Source of the DNA: Sphaerisporangium dianthi | Lineage (GTDB): Bacteria; Actinomycetota; Actinomycetes; Streptosporangiales; Streptosporangiaceae | Direction of reading: 5' to 3' | DNA length: 64,000 bases | NCBI RefSeq assembly: GCF_042654065.1 | Contig: NZ_JBHSFP010000001.1 | Location: forward strand, 558,001 to 622,000 | Shown here: positions 41,431-50,110 of the stretch, one piece after another | Layout of the letters: every line of letters begins with the position of its first letter | How positions within the stretch are numbered: position 1 is the stretch's first letter | Notes under the pieces: model-generated | Database searches by the model: none | Told to the model about the DNA's origin: nothing | The model's input: the letters and a program-made list of their open reading frames with translations, nothing else | Translations under genes and position numbers: made by a program

Positions 41431-42744
41431 TCAGGCGATGAAGGAGGTGAAGTCCTTGTCGCCGTAGGGGCCGATGACCGCCAGGGACATCGGCTGGGTG
41501 AGGATCTCCTTGGCGACCGCGTCGACCTGGTCGGGCGTGACCGACTCGATGCGCGCCAGCACCTCGTCCACCGGCATCAGCGTGTCGTACACCAGCTCGC
41601 TCTTGCCGATGCGCGACATGCGCGAGCCGGTGTCCTCCAGGCCGAGGACGAGGCCGCCGCGCATCTGGCCCTTGCCGCGCTGGAGCTCCTCCTCGGTGAT
41701 GCTCTCGGCGACGACCCGGGCGATCTCCTCGCGGCAGATCTTCAGCACGTCGTCGATCTTGGCGGGCAGGCAGCCGACATAGACGCCGAACTGGCCGGTG
41801 TCGGCGTACTGGGCCGTGTAGCTGTACGCCGAGTAGGCCAGGCCCCGCTTCTCGCGGATCTCCTGGAACAGGCGCGACGACATGCCTCCGCCGAGGGCGG
41901 CGTTGAGGACGCCCAGGGCGAAGCGGCGGTCGTCGGTGCGCGAGTAGGCGGTGGTGCCGAGCACCAGGTTGGCCTGCTCGGTCGGCCGGTCGACCACCCG
42001 GACGCCCGCGCGCGGCGCGGCCCCCGGGCCTGACAGGCGTGGCGGGGCCGGACTCGCCGAGCCGCCGAGCGCGCCCGCCCGCTGGTAGGCCGCGGCCACC
42101 AGTTCGACCACCCGTTCATGGGTGATGTTGCCGCACACCGAGACGACGGTGTGCGGGGGCAGGTAGTAACTCTGGTAGTACTCGGCGATGCGGTCGCGCG
42201 ACAGCTCGTTGATCGACTCGACCGACCCGAGGATGGGCCGCCCGATGGGCGTGTCGCCGTACAGCTCCGCGGAGAACTGCTCGTGCACGACGTCCGACGG
42301 GTCGTCGTCGTGCATGGCGATCTCCTCCAGGATCACTCCGCGCTCGGACTCGACGTCCTCGGCGGTGATCAGGGAGGAGGTGACGACGTCGGCCAGCACG
42401 TCGATGGCCAGCGGGAGGTCCTCGTCGAGCACCCGTGCGTAATAGCAGGTGTACTCCTTGGCGGTGAACGCGTTGATCTCGCCGCCGATGCCCTCGATCG
42501 CCGCGGAGATCTCCAGCGCGTCGCGCGTGGGAGTGCCCTTGAACAGCAGGTGTTCGAGGAAGTGGGTGGCCCCCGTGTGCTCGGGGGCCTCGTCACGCGA
42601 GCCGATGCCGACCCACATGCCGACCGCGACGGAACGCACGGTCGGCATGGTCTCGGTCACCACCCGCAGCCCACCGGGGAGGACGGTGCGCCGTACGACC
42701 CCGGCGCCGTCCTTGCCGGGGTGCACAGTGGTGGTGGTCGTCAC
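41431..42744 (-). CDS. M16-family zinc peptidase (mitochondrial processing peptidase-like)
   Basis: 437 aa. The inverted zinc motif HFLEHLLFKGT (HxxEH, about residues 61-71) is followed by the downstream Glu in ESERGVILEEIAM. The second M16 half contains LGGGMSSRLFQEIREKRGLA, the substrate-binding Arg-Tyr region. It probably degrades or processes peptides. The start overlaps the pnp stop by four bases, the conserved pnp-protease arrangement of actinobacteria. Confidence 0.93.
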   Translation of the reverse strand: MTTTTTVHPGKDGAGVVRRTVLPGGLRVVTETMPTVRSVAVGMWVGIGSRDEAPEHTGATHFLEHLLFKGTPTRDALEISAAIEGIGGEINAFTAKEYTCYYARVLDEDLPLAIDVLADVVTSSLITAEDVESERGVILEEIAMHDDDPSDVVHEQFSAELYGDTPIGRPILGSVESINELSRDRIAEYYQSYYLPPHTVVSVCGNITHERVVELVAAAYQRAGALGGSASPAPPRLSGPGAAPRAGVRVVDRPTEQANLVLGTTAYSRTDDRRFALGVLNAALGGGMSSRLFQEIREKRGLAYSAYSYTAQYADTGQFGVYVGCLPAKIDDVLKICREEIARVVAESITEEELQRGKGQMRGGLVLGLEDTGSRMSRIGKSELVYDTLMPVDEVLARIESVTPDQVDAVAKEILTQPMSLAVIGPYGDKDFTSFIA

Positions 42745-45074
42745 GAGTTGCGGTCGTCCCGTCCGCCTCGGGTGCGGGAACGGCGCGGCCGGTCGCCGGA
42801 GCGCTCGGAACGCTCACCGCGCTCGGCACGCTCTTCGCGCGGCTCGGTCTCGGCCTCGGGGGCGTCGTCGTCGTCGGCGCCGCTCTCGGCCTTGGCCGCG
42901 GACTCCTTCTCGATGACCTCGACCGGCACCAGGGACAGCTTGCCGCGCGAGTCGATCTCGGCGATCTCCACCTGGACCTTGTCGCCGACGTTCATGACGT
43001 CCTCGACGTTCTCGATGCGCTTGCCGCCGTGCAGCTTGCGGATCTGGGAGACGTGCAGCAGGCCGTCCTTGCCGGGCAGCAGGCTGATGAACGCGCCGAA
43101 GGCGGCGATCTTGACGACCGTGCCCAGGTAGCGCTCGCCGATCTCGGGCATGTGCGGGTTGGCGATCGAGTTGATCGTCGTGCGCGCGGCCTCGGCCGAC
43201 GGGCCGTCGGTCGCCCCGATGTAGATCGTGCCGTCGTCCTCGATGGTGATCTCGGCGCCGGTGTCGTCCTGGATCTGGTTGATCATCTTGCCCTTCGGGC
43301 CGATGACCTCGCCGATCTTGTCGACCGGGACCTTGATCGTGATGATGCGCGGCGCGGTCGGGTTCATCTCCGCCGGGGAGTCGATCGCCTCCTGCATCAC
43401 GTCGAGGATCGCCAGCCGCGCCGCCTTGGCCTGCTTGAGCGCGCCGGCCAGCACCGAGGCCGGGATGCCGTCGAGCTTGGTGTCGAGCTGCAGGGCGGTG
43501 ATGAGCTCACGGGTGCCGGCGACCTTGAAGTCCATGTCGCCCATGGCGTCCTCGGCGCCGAGGATGTCGGTCAGCGTGACGAACTGGTCGCCCTCGCCGA
43601 TGAGACCCATGGCGATGCCCGCGACCATCTTCTTCAGCGGGACACCGGCGTCCAGGAGCGCCATGGTCGAGGCGCAGACCGAGCCCATGCTGGTCGAGCC
43701 GTTGGAGCCCAGCGCCTCCGACACCTGGCGGATGGCGTAGGGGAACTCCTCGCGGGTGGGCAGCACCGGCAGCAGCGCCCTCTCGGCGAGCGCGCCGTGG
43801 CCGATCTCGCGGCGCTTGGGCGAGCCCACGCGGCCGGTCTCACCGGTGGAGTAAGGCGGGAAGTTGTAGTTGTGCATGTAGCGCTTGGTGCGCTCGGGGT
43901 TGAGCGTGTCGATCATCTGCTCCATGCGCAGCATGTTCAGCGTGGTGATGCCCATGATCTGGGTCTCGCCGCGCTCGAACAGGGCCGAGCCGTGGACCCG
44001 CGGGACCACGTGGACCTCGGCGCTGAGCTGGCGGATGTCCTTGGTGCCCCGGCCGTCGATGCGGATGCCCTCGCTGATGACCCGCTCGCGCATGAGCTTC
44101 TTGGTGAGCGAGCGGAACGCCGCGGAGAGCTCCTTCTCGCGTCCCTCGAAGTCGGAGCCGACCTTCTCGATGGCGAGGGCCTTGACCCGGTCGAGCTCGG
44201 TCTCGCGCTCCTTCTTGCCGGCGATGGTCAGCGCGGAGGCCAGCTCGCTCTTCACGGCCCCGCTGACGGCCTCGTAGGCGTCCTCCTGGTAGTCCAGGAA
44301 GACCGGGAACTGCGCGGTCTCCTTGGCGGCGACCTGGGCGATCTTGCCCTGCGCCTCGCAGAGCACCTTGATGAACGGCTTCGCGGCCTCCAGGCCCTCG
44401 GCGACGGTCTCCTCGGTCGGGGCCACGGCGCCGTCGGCGACGAGCTTGAGGGTGTCGCGGGTGGACTCGGCCTCGACCATCATGATCGCGACGTCGCCGT
44501 CATCGAGCACGCGACCGGCGACGACCATGTCGAAGGTCGCGCCCTCCAGCTCGGAGTGGGTCGGGAAGCCCACCCACTGGCCGCCGATCAGCGCGACGCG
44601 CACGCCGCCGATCGGGCCGGAGAACGGCAGGCCGGCGAGCTGGGTCGACAGGCTGGCCGCGTTGATGGCCACCACGTCGTACAGGTGGTCGGGGTTGAGC
44701 GCCATGATCGTCGCCACGACCTGCACCTCGTTGCGCAGGCCCTTGACGAAGGAGGGGCGCAGCGGGCGGTCGATCAGACGGCAGGTGAGGATGGCGTCCT
44801 CGGACGGCCGGCCCTCACGGCGGAAGAACGAGCCGGGGATGCGGCCCGCGGCGTACATCCGCTCTTCGACGTCGACGGTGAGCGGGAAGAAGTCCAAGCT
44901 CTCCTTCGGATGCTTGGACGCGGTGGTGGCGGACAGGATCATCGTGTCGTCGTCAAGGTAGACGACGGCGCTTCCCGCCGCCTGGCGCGCGAGCCGCCCG
45001 GTCTCGAACCGGATGGTACGCGTGCCGAATGAGCCGTTGTCGATCACGGCTTCCGTGCTGTGGACACCCTCCAC
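42741..45074 (-). CDS. pnp: Polyribonucleotide nucleotidyltransferase
   Basis: 777 aa. Two RNase PH domains (first half GRLARQAAGSAVVYLDDDT; second GSALFERGETQIMGITTL and GSNGSTSMGSVCASTMALLD), then KH (DKIGEVIGPKGKMINQIQ) and S1 (GTVVKIAAFGAFISLLPGKD) domains and an Arg/Glu-rich tail. It degrades RNA 3' to 5' with phosphate and adds tails. It is preceded by a 411-bp leader after rpsO, which in Streptomyces contains RNase III-processed structures. Confidence 0.97.
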   Translation of the reverse strand: MEGVHSTEAVIDNGSFGTRTIRFETGRLARQAAGSAVVYLDDDTMILSATTASKHPKESLDFFPLTVDVEERMYAAGRIPGSFFRREGRPSEDAILTCRLIDRPLRPSFVKGLRNEVQVVATIMALNPDHLYDVVAINAASLSTQLAGLPFSGPIGGVRVALIGGQWVGFPTHSELEGATFDMVVAGRVLDDGDVAIMMVEAESTRDTLKLVADGAVAPTEETVAEGLEAAKPFIKVLCEAQGKIAQVAAKETAQFPVFLDYQEDAYEAVSGAVKSELASALTIAGKKERETELDRVKALAIEKVGSDFEGREKELSAAFRSLTKKLMRERVISEGIRIDGRGTKDIRQLSAEVHVVPRVHGSALFERGETQIMGITTLNMLRMEQMIDTLNPERTKRYMHNYNFPPYSTGETGRVGSPKRREIGHGALAERALLPVLPTREEFPYAIRQVSEALGSNGSTSMGSVCASTMALLDAGVPLKKMVAGIAMGLIGEGDQFVTLTDILGAEDAMGDMDFKVAGTRELITALQLDTKLDGIPASVLAGALKQAKAARLAILDVMQEAIDSPAEMNPTAPRIITIKVPVDKIGEVIGPKGKMINQIQDDTGAEITIEDDGTIYIGATDGPSAEAARTTINSIANPHMPEIGERYLGTVVKIAAFGAFISLLPGKDGLLHVSQIRKLHGGKRIENVEDVMNVGDKVQVEIAEIDSRGKLSLVPVEVIEKESAAKAESGADDDDAPEAETEPREERAERGERSERSGDRPRRSRTRGGRDDRNS

Positions 45075-45421
45075 GGGGGACCTCCTCTTCGGTCGCCCGC
45101 GTCCGTGCTGTGGTTCGCACTCGCTCGGGCACTCACCGGCCGACCGTGTATCTCGTCGCGATCGGCGGGCTCGTGCCCGGCTCCGTTATGCCGGCTCCCC
45201 GTCATGTGCAGCGCCGGTCTTCGATCGAAGCACCCGGACTGCGCGGCGCGTTCGCCGTCGGCATCCGGAAGCCACTACCGAGGACCGGCCCGCAGGCGTC
45301 ACGGGACGCGCGTTGCTGTGCTGTGCGGACGCGGGGCACTTTCTCGGCTGTTCAGTTGTCTCGCTAGGCCAGTGTGCTCGGAAACGGGTCCGCGTCGCAC
45401 GGGACGCGCCGACCCATTTCT

Positions 45422-45451
45422 CCATATCAGGCGGCCTTTGCCCTGATATGG
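45422..45451 (-). terminator. Second hairpin downstream of rpsO
   Basis: CCATATCAGG (45422-45431) pairs perfectly with CCTGATATGG (45442-45451), loop 10 nt. It is A/T-richer than its neighbour and lies between the rpsO terminator and the pnp leader. Confidence 0.6.
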
Positions 45452-45453
45452 AA

Positions 45454-45480
45454 GAGGGAGCGGCGCCGAGCCGCTCCCTC
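45454..45480 (-). terminator. rpsO terminator hairpin
   Basis: GAGGGAGCGGC (45454-45464) pairs with GCCGCTCCCTC (45470-45480), loop 5 nt, only 5 nt beyond the rpsO stop codon. Read-through into pnp is expected from the known operon. Confidence 0.8.
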
Positions 45481-45485
45481 CCAGA

Positions 45486-45755
45486 CTATCGGCGCAGGCC
45501 GAGCCGCTCGATCAGGGTGCGGTAGCGCGTGATGTCCTTGCTCATGAGGTACTTGAGCAGGCGGCGGCGGCGGCCGACCAGCAGCAGGAGCCCCCGGCGG
45601 CTGTGGTGGTCGTGCTTGTGGGTCTTGAGGTGCTCGGTGAGCTCGCTGATGCGCTTGCTGAGCAGCGCGATCTGCACCTCGGGGGACCCGGTGTCACCGT
45701 CTCCGGTGCCATACTCGTCGATGATCGTCTTCTTGGCGGCGGTGTCGAGCGACAC
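45486..45755 (-). CDS. rpsO: 30S ribosomal protein S15
   Basis: 89 aa, the standard length, beginning MSLDTAAKKTIIDEYGTG with the family motifs GSPEVQIALLSKRI, HKHDHHSRRGLL and GRRRRLLKYL. It binds 16S rRNA helices 20-22 and is a primary assembly protein. It lies between ribF and pnp, as expected. Confidence 0.97.
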   Translation of the reverse strand: MSLDTAAKKTIIDEYGTGDGDTGSPEVQIALLSKRISELTEHLKTHKHDHHSRRGLLLLVGRRRRLLKYLMSKDITRYRTLIERLGLRR

Positions 45756-45931
45756 GGCTCTCCTTCAACTGTCTACGGGCACACGTCAGATGGTGGACTA
45801 CGCACGACCGTGTGTGCCTACAGTCGCCGTAACAGGTCGGCGGCAGCGCGAAGCCCATGCCGAGCCGACACGTCAGGTTACCACCGTCGCGAAGTCGACG
45901 CGCTCAATGAGCGAACCGGCTCTCGCGCCGG

Positions 45932-46885
45932 TCAGGCGCCGGTGAGCAGGCGGCGGGCCTCGTCGACGTCGCGGCGCATCTGCTCGATGAGCGCCTCGAT
46001 GGAGTCGAACTTCAGCGTTTCGCGGAGCCGGGCGGTGAAGTCCACCACGACGTGCGCCCCGTACAGGTCGAGGTCGTCGCGGTCCAGGGCGTACGCCTCG
46101 ACGGTGCGCTCGATGCCCTCGAACGTCGGGTTGGTGCCGATGGAGATCGCCGCCGGCCATCGGTCGCCCTCGTAGGGAGAGGGTGACTGGGTGCACTGGA
46201 GCCAGCCGGCGTAGACCCCGTCGGCCGGGATGGCGGTGAACGCCGGCGACTCGACGTTGGCCGTCGGGAAGCCCAGCAGCGCCTTGCCGCGCTGGTGGCC
46301 GCGCACCACGACGCCCTCGACGCGGTGCGGCCGGCCGAGCGCCTCCGCGGCGCCCCCGACGTCGCCCGAGGCGAGCAGCTCGCGGATCATGCTCGAGGAG
46401 ATCGCCTCGCCGTTGCTCACCAACGGGACCCCCTCGGCCACGAAGTCGTACTTCTCACCCAGCTGGCGCAGCGTCTCGATGTCGCCCGCCGCCTTGTGGC
46501 CGAACCGGAAGTTCTCCCCCACCACGACCCCTGCGGCGTGCAGCCGGTCGACGAGGACCGCCTGGACGAACTCGTCCGGGGTCATCTGGGAGAACTCCAG
46601 CGTGAACGGCAGCACGCACACGGCGTCCACGCCAAGCGCGCCGAGCAGCTCGATGCGGTGCCGGGCCGTGGTCAGCCTCGGCGGGTGGCTGCCCGGCCTG
46701 ACCACCTCGCCCGGATGGGGGTCGAACGTGATCACCACGGAGGCCGCCCCCAGGTCGGCCGCCATCGCGACGGCACGTTCGACCATGCGCTGATGACCTT
46801 GGTGCACACCGTCGAACACCCCGATCGTGATGACGGACCTGCCCCATTCCCTGGGCACGTCGTCGAGTCCGTGCCAGCCCTGCAC
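45932..46885 (-). CDS. ribF: Bifunctional riboflavin kinase/FAD synthetase
   Basis: 317 aa. The N-terminal FAD synthetase has GVFDGVHQGHQRMV (about residues 24-37) and ENFRFGHKAAGD; the C-terminal riboflavin kinase has GRPHRVEGVVVRGHQRGKAL, FPTANV and DLDLYGAHVVVDF. It makes FMN and FAD from riboflavin. It is downstream of truB on the same strand. Confidence 0.95.
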   Translation of the reverse strand: MQGWHGLDDVPREWGRSVITIGVFDGVHQGHQRMVERAVAMAADLGAASVVITFDPHPGEVVRPGSHPPRLTTARHRIELLGALGVDAVCVLPFTLEFSQMTPDEFVQAVLVDRLHAAGVVVGENFRFGHKAAGDIETLRQLGEKYDFVAEGVPLVSNGEAISSSMIRELLASGDVGGAAEALGRPHRVEGVVVRGHQRGKALLGFPTANVESPAFTAIPADGVYAGWLQCTQSPSPYEGDRWPAAISIGTNPTFEGIERTVEAYALDRDDLDLYGAHVVVDFTARLRETLKFDSIEALIEQMRRDVDEARRLLTGA

Positions 46886-47033
46886 CTCGACCTCGCTCCT
46901 TGTGGTGATGGTCGCGCTCGTCCAAGCCTGCCATGCGAAGCGCTTTCCCCGTACGGGGACGAGGGTAGCCCAGCGACGAGGCCGCCGGGCGACGGCCCCG
47001 CGTAGTCAGGGAGATCACGCGTCGGCGGGCGCC

Positions 47034-47918
47034 TCAGGGGACGAAGACGGCAAGAGGCTTGACCGAGCGGCCGCGCTCCTCGACCAGGGCGAGAAGGGCG
47101 CCGTCGGGGCCGAAGACGCCGATGGGGCCGCTGCCCAGGCCGGCCGAGGCCAGCCGCCCGCCATGGCCGATCAGCTTGGCCTCCTCGGCCGAGACGTCCA
47201 TCCGCGGGAACGCCGCGGCCACCGCCTCGGCCATCGGCAGGATGGCGCAGTCGTGCGCGAGCTGCTCGATGGTGCGCGCCTGCGCCAGGTCGTAGGGGCC
47301 GACGCGGGTGCGGCGCAGGCGGGTCAGGTGGCCGCCGACGCCGAGCGCGGCGCCGAGGTCGCGGGCCAGCGAGCGGATGTAGGTGCCGCTGGAGCACCTC
47401 ACCGAGGCGTCCACCTCGATCGCGTCGCCGTCACGCCGCACGCCGGTGACCTCGAAGGCGTGCACGGTGACCGGACGGGCCCGCAGCTCGACCTCCTCGC
47501 CGGCCCTGGCCCGCTTGTAGGCGCGCTCGCCGTTCACCTTGATCGCGCTGACCTGCGGCGGAACCTGTTCTATCGGGCCGATGAGCGCGGCGACGCCGGC
47601 GTGGACGGCCTCGTCGCTCACGTGGCCCGCTGGGACCTCGGCCAGGATCTCGCCCTCGGCGTCGTCGGTGTTGGTGGTGACGCCGAGCCGGATGGTGGCG
47701 TCGTAGCCCTTCTCGGTGAGCGTCAGGTGGCCGAGCAGCCGGGTGGCCTTCTCGACGCCCACCACCAGCACGCCGGTGGCCATCGGGTCCAGGGTGCCGG
47801 CGTGGCCGACGCGGCGGGTGCCGGCCAGGCGGCGCATCTTGCCGACGACGTCGTGGGAGGTCCATCCGGACGGCTTGTCCACGATGATCAGTCCGCTGGG
47901 CGGCGGGGGACGCCTCAC
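47034..47918 (-). CDS. truB: tRNA pseudouridine-55 synthase
   Basis: 294 aa from the GTG at 47918, six bases after a perfect GGAGGG. The protein then opens with a few Arg/Pro residues and GLIIVDKPSGWTSHDVVGKM; the catalytic Asp lies in RVGHAGTLDPMATGVL, and CSSGTYIRSLARDLG is the later conserved block. The frame remains open upstream to 48089 through a repetitive stretch, but the ribosome-binding site and usual length favour 47918. It pseudouridylates position 55 of tRNA. Confidence 0.93.
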   Translation of the reverse strand: MRRPPPPSGLIIVDKPSGWTSHDVVGKMRRLAGTRRVGHAGTLDPMATGVLVVGVEKATRLLGHLTLTEKGYDATIRLGVTTNTDDAEGEILAEVPAGHVSDEAVHAGVAALIGPIEQVPPQVSAIKVNGERAYKRARAGEEVELRARPVTVHAFEVTGVRRDGDAIEVDASVRCSSGTYIRSLARDLGAALGVGGHLTRLRRTRVGPYDLAQARTIEQLAHDCAILPMAEAVAAAFPRMDVSAEEAKLIGHGGRLASAGLGSGPIGVFGPDGALLALVEERGRSVKPLAVFVP

Positions 47919-47938
47919 GCGCGTCCCTCCGGTGGCCG

Positions 47939-48016
47939 GGACGCCCGGCTCACCGCCCGTCGCGACGCCCGGCGCGTCGATCGCGACGCCCGGCGCGTCG
48001 ATCGCGACGCCCGGCT
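47939..48016. repeat. 21-bp tandem repeat upstream of truB
   Basis: Two identical 21-bp units (47961-47981 and 47982-48002, each opening CGCGACGCCCGGCGCGTCG), with degenerate flanking copies. If translated in the truB frame they give the heptad GVAIDAP. With truB starting at 47918 the tract lies in the 217-bp nrnA-truB spacer. Confidence 0.75.
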
Positions 48017-48135
48017 CACCGCCCAGCGCGACGCTCGGCTCGCCGCCCGCCGGGGCGCTCGGCTCGCTGCCGGCCGTACTCATCGGCACATCCTCGAAGT
48101 CTCGTCTGCGGTGGAAAGGAACGGGCGGGCGCCGC

Positions 48136-49161
48136 TCAGCTCGGCGGGCCGAGGAGCGCGCACAGCTTGGCGATGGTCGCCTCGGGGGTGTCGTGCGAGG
48201 TGAACCCCGCCGCGCGGACGTGGCCGCCGCCTCCCATGGCCGTGCAGGCGCGGCCCACGTCGACCTGCCCCTTGGAGCGGGTGGAGACCTGCCACGCCCC
48301 GTCGTCGTCCTCCTTGAGCACGACCGCGACGTCCGGCTCGTCGGTGCGGCGGATGACGTCGATGATGCCCTCGACCTCCTCGTACGGCAGGCAGTGCGTC
48401 GCCCGGTCGGCGTGGGAGACGTAGGTCCACACCATGCCGGCGCCTCCGGCGGCCTCCTGGTCGAGCCGGACGCGGCCGAGGACCGTGCCGAGGAGCTTGA
48501 GGAAGCAGAACGGGGAGCGGTCCCACAGCTCGCGGGCGATCTCGTCGGTGCGCAGGCCGGCCGCCACCAGCCGGGCCGCCATCTCGTGCACCGCCGGGGT
48601 CGTCGAGGCGTGCTTGAACGAGCCGGTGTCGGTGACCAGGCCGGTGTACAGGCAGGTGGCGATGTCGTGGTCGACCTCGTAGCCGAGCCGCGTCATCAGC
48701 TCCTCCACCAGCATGGACGTCGACGCGGCGCGGGGGTCGACGATGGGGACGCTGCCGAACCCGGTGTTGGAGGGATGGTGGTCGATGACGATGAGCTCGG
48801 CCGCCTTGCCCGCGTGCGGAGCGAGCAGGCCGAGGCGGTCGATCGTCGGCACGTCGAAGCTGATCATCAGATCGGGCTCAGCGGGGTAGGCCGCCGGCTC
48901 GACCAGCAGGTCCTGGCCGGGCAGGAAGCGCAGCAGCCGGGGCACGGCGAACCGGCGGTCGCCGAAGGAGGCCGCGACGCGCTTGCCCGCTCGCCGCAAC
49001 GCCATGCCGAAGCCGAGCATGGAACCGAGGGCGTCGCCGTCGGGGGCCACGTGGCAGACCAGCGCCACCTCCCGCGCGTCCTGGACGAGCCGGACGGCGC
49101 GGCGCCAGTCGTCGTCTCGCACCGTGAACGCGGGAGGGCCGGTGGGGGTGCTGGGCGTCAC
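48136..49161 (-). CDS. nrnA: DHH/DHHA1 phosphoesterase, NrnA-like (oligoribonuclease / pAp phosphatase)
   Basis: 341 aa. Mn-binding DHH motifs: VCHVAPDGDALGSMLG (about residues 35-50) and IVIDHHPSNTGFG. The DHHA1 domain ends with GRACTAMGGGGHVRAAGFTS, the substrate-binding GGGH loop. It is expected to degrade nanoRNA and 3'-phosphoadenosine 5'-phosphate. It is coupled to rbfA by an ATGA overlap, as usual. Confidence 0.93.
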   Translation of the reverse strand: MTPSTPTGPPAFTVRDDDWRRAVRLVQDAREVALVCHVAPDGDALGSMLGFGMALRRAGKRVAASFGDRRFAVPRLLRFLPGQDLLVEPAAYPAEPDLMISFDVPTIDRLGLLAPHAGKAAELIVIDHHPSNTGFGSVPIVDPRAASTSMLVEELMTRLGYEVDHDIATCLYTGLVTDTGSFKHASTTPAVHEMAARLVAAGLRTDEIARELWDRSPFCFLKLLGTVLGRVRLDQEAAGGAGMVWTYVSHADRATHCLPYEEVEGIIDVIRRTDEPDVAVVLKEDDDGAWQVSTRSKGQVDVGRACTAMGGGGHVRAAGFTSHDTPEATIAKLCALLGPPS

Positions 49162-49652
49162 TGTGCGGAACGCCCCGCCCGGTCGTGCGACTCGGTCTCG
49201 AACCCCCCTGGCGGCTCCTCGCCATCGGGGCTCTCGTCGCCCGGCTTGCGGTAGGGGTCGGGCTCGCCCGCGTGCACGGCGTTGCGCGCGCGCTCGGCGA
49301 TCTCCTCGTCGCGGGCCTTGGCCTCGGCGATGAGCTCGTCGAGGTGGCGGGCGCTGTCGGGGAGCGGGTCGTGGCTGAAGGTGAGGGTCGGGGTGAACCG
49401 CACGCCGGTCTGGCGCCCCACCTCGGCACGGATGATCCCCTTGGCGCTCTCAAGGGCGGCGGCGGTGTCGGCGCGCTCGGCGTCGGAGCCGAACACCGTG
49501 TAGAAGACCGTCGCGTCTCGAAGGTCGGCGGTGATGCGGGTGTCGGTCACCGTCACGAAGCCGAGGCGCGGGTCTTTGATCCGGCGCTCCAGCATCTCGG
49601 CGACGATCTGCTGAATGCGGTCCGCAAGTTTACGGGCGCGTGCTGCGTCCAC
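49158..49652 (-). CDS. rbfA: Ribosome-binding factor A
   Basis: 164 aa, with KH-like core ARKLADRIQQIVAEMLERRI, DPRLGFVTVTDTRITADLRD and RFTPTLTFSHDPLPDSARHL. It helps mature the 16S rRNA 5' end and is important in cold. The acidic C-terminal tail of about 40 residues is typical of actinobacterial RbfA. It sits between the DUF503 gene and nrnA. Confidence 0.95.
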   Translation of the reverse strand: MDAARARKLADRIQQIVAEMLERRIKDPRLGFVTVTDTRITADLRDATVFYTVFGSDAERADTAAALESAKGIIRAEVGRQTGVRFTPTLTFSHDPLPDSARHLDELIAEAKARDEEIAERARNAVHAGEPDPYRKPGDESPDGEEPPGGFETESHDRAGRSAQ

Positions 49653-49721
49653 GATCGCGCTCCCCCTCTTTGTCGCTTTTATCGCTTAACGGCCCGCAGG
49701 AATCGCTACTTCCCGCGGGCC

Positions 49722-50021
49722 CTAATCTTCGTCCTCGTTGTACAGCCGCCGCCTCGCGGACAGCAGCTCGATTTCCGGATGGAACGCTACGAGCCGCTCA
49801 CAGTCGTCGAGCACCTCACCGCAGTTGACGGCCGTCGACGACACCACGGCGACGCCGATCTCGGTGCGCCGGTGCAGGTCGAGATGGCCGGTCTCGGCCA
49901 CCGCGACCGCCGGGAACCGGCGGCGCACCTCGGCGATGAGTGGACGCACCACTGAGCGCTTCTGCTTCAGCGAGCGTACGTCGCCGAGCAGGATGTCCAG
50001 AGTCAGAGCACCTATGTACAT
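49722..50021 (-). CDS. DUF503 (YlxP-like) protein
   Basis: 99 aa, beginning MYIGALTLDILLGDVRSLKQ and continuing KRSVVRPLIAEVRRRFPAVA, the DUF503 signature; a mixed alpha/beta fold. YlxP of Bacillus is linked to 30S maturation or rbfA action. The gene lies between infB and rbfA in the conserved order. Confidence 0.93.
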   Translation of the reverse strand: MYIGALTLDILLGDVRSLKQKRSVVRPLIAEVRRRFPAVAVAETGHLDLHRRTEIGVAVVSSTAVNCGEVLDDCERLVAFHPEIELLSARRRLYNEDED

Positions 50022-50110
50022 GGCTGACGCCGCGGTGCGGAGGCGATGAAAGCCGGGGGTGTCCGCGGGCCGTGACCCGCGGACACCCTCCGCCTTGTCT
50101 CACGCCGCCG

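Larger units (their letters stand above)
45075..45485 (-). other. rpsO-pnp intergenic region with leader of pnp
   Basis: No gene is supported in these 411 bp. The rpsO-proximal end carries two hairpins (listed separately); the remainder would be the pnp leader. In Streptomyces the rpsO-pnp intercistronic RNA is processed by RNase III, so a similar structured leader is plausible, but I could not fold it. Confidence 0.6.

Noticed and set aside
45075..45420. Small plus-strand coding regions in the rpsO-pnp gap
   Set aside because: The frames have no ribosome-binding site or recognisable domain, and the region is expected to be the pnp leader.
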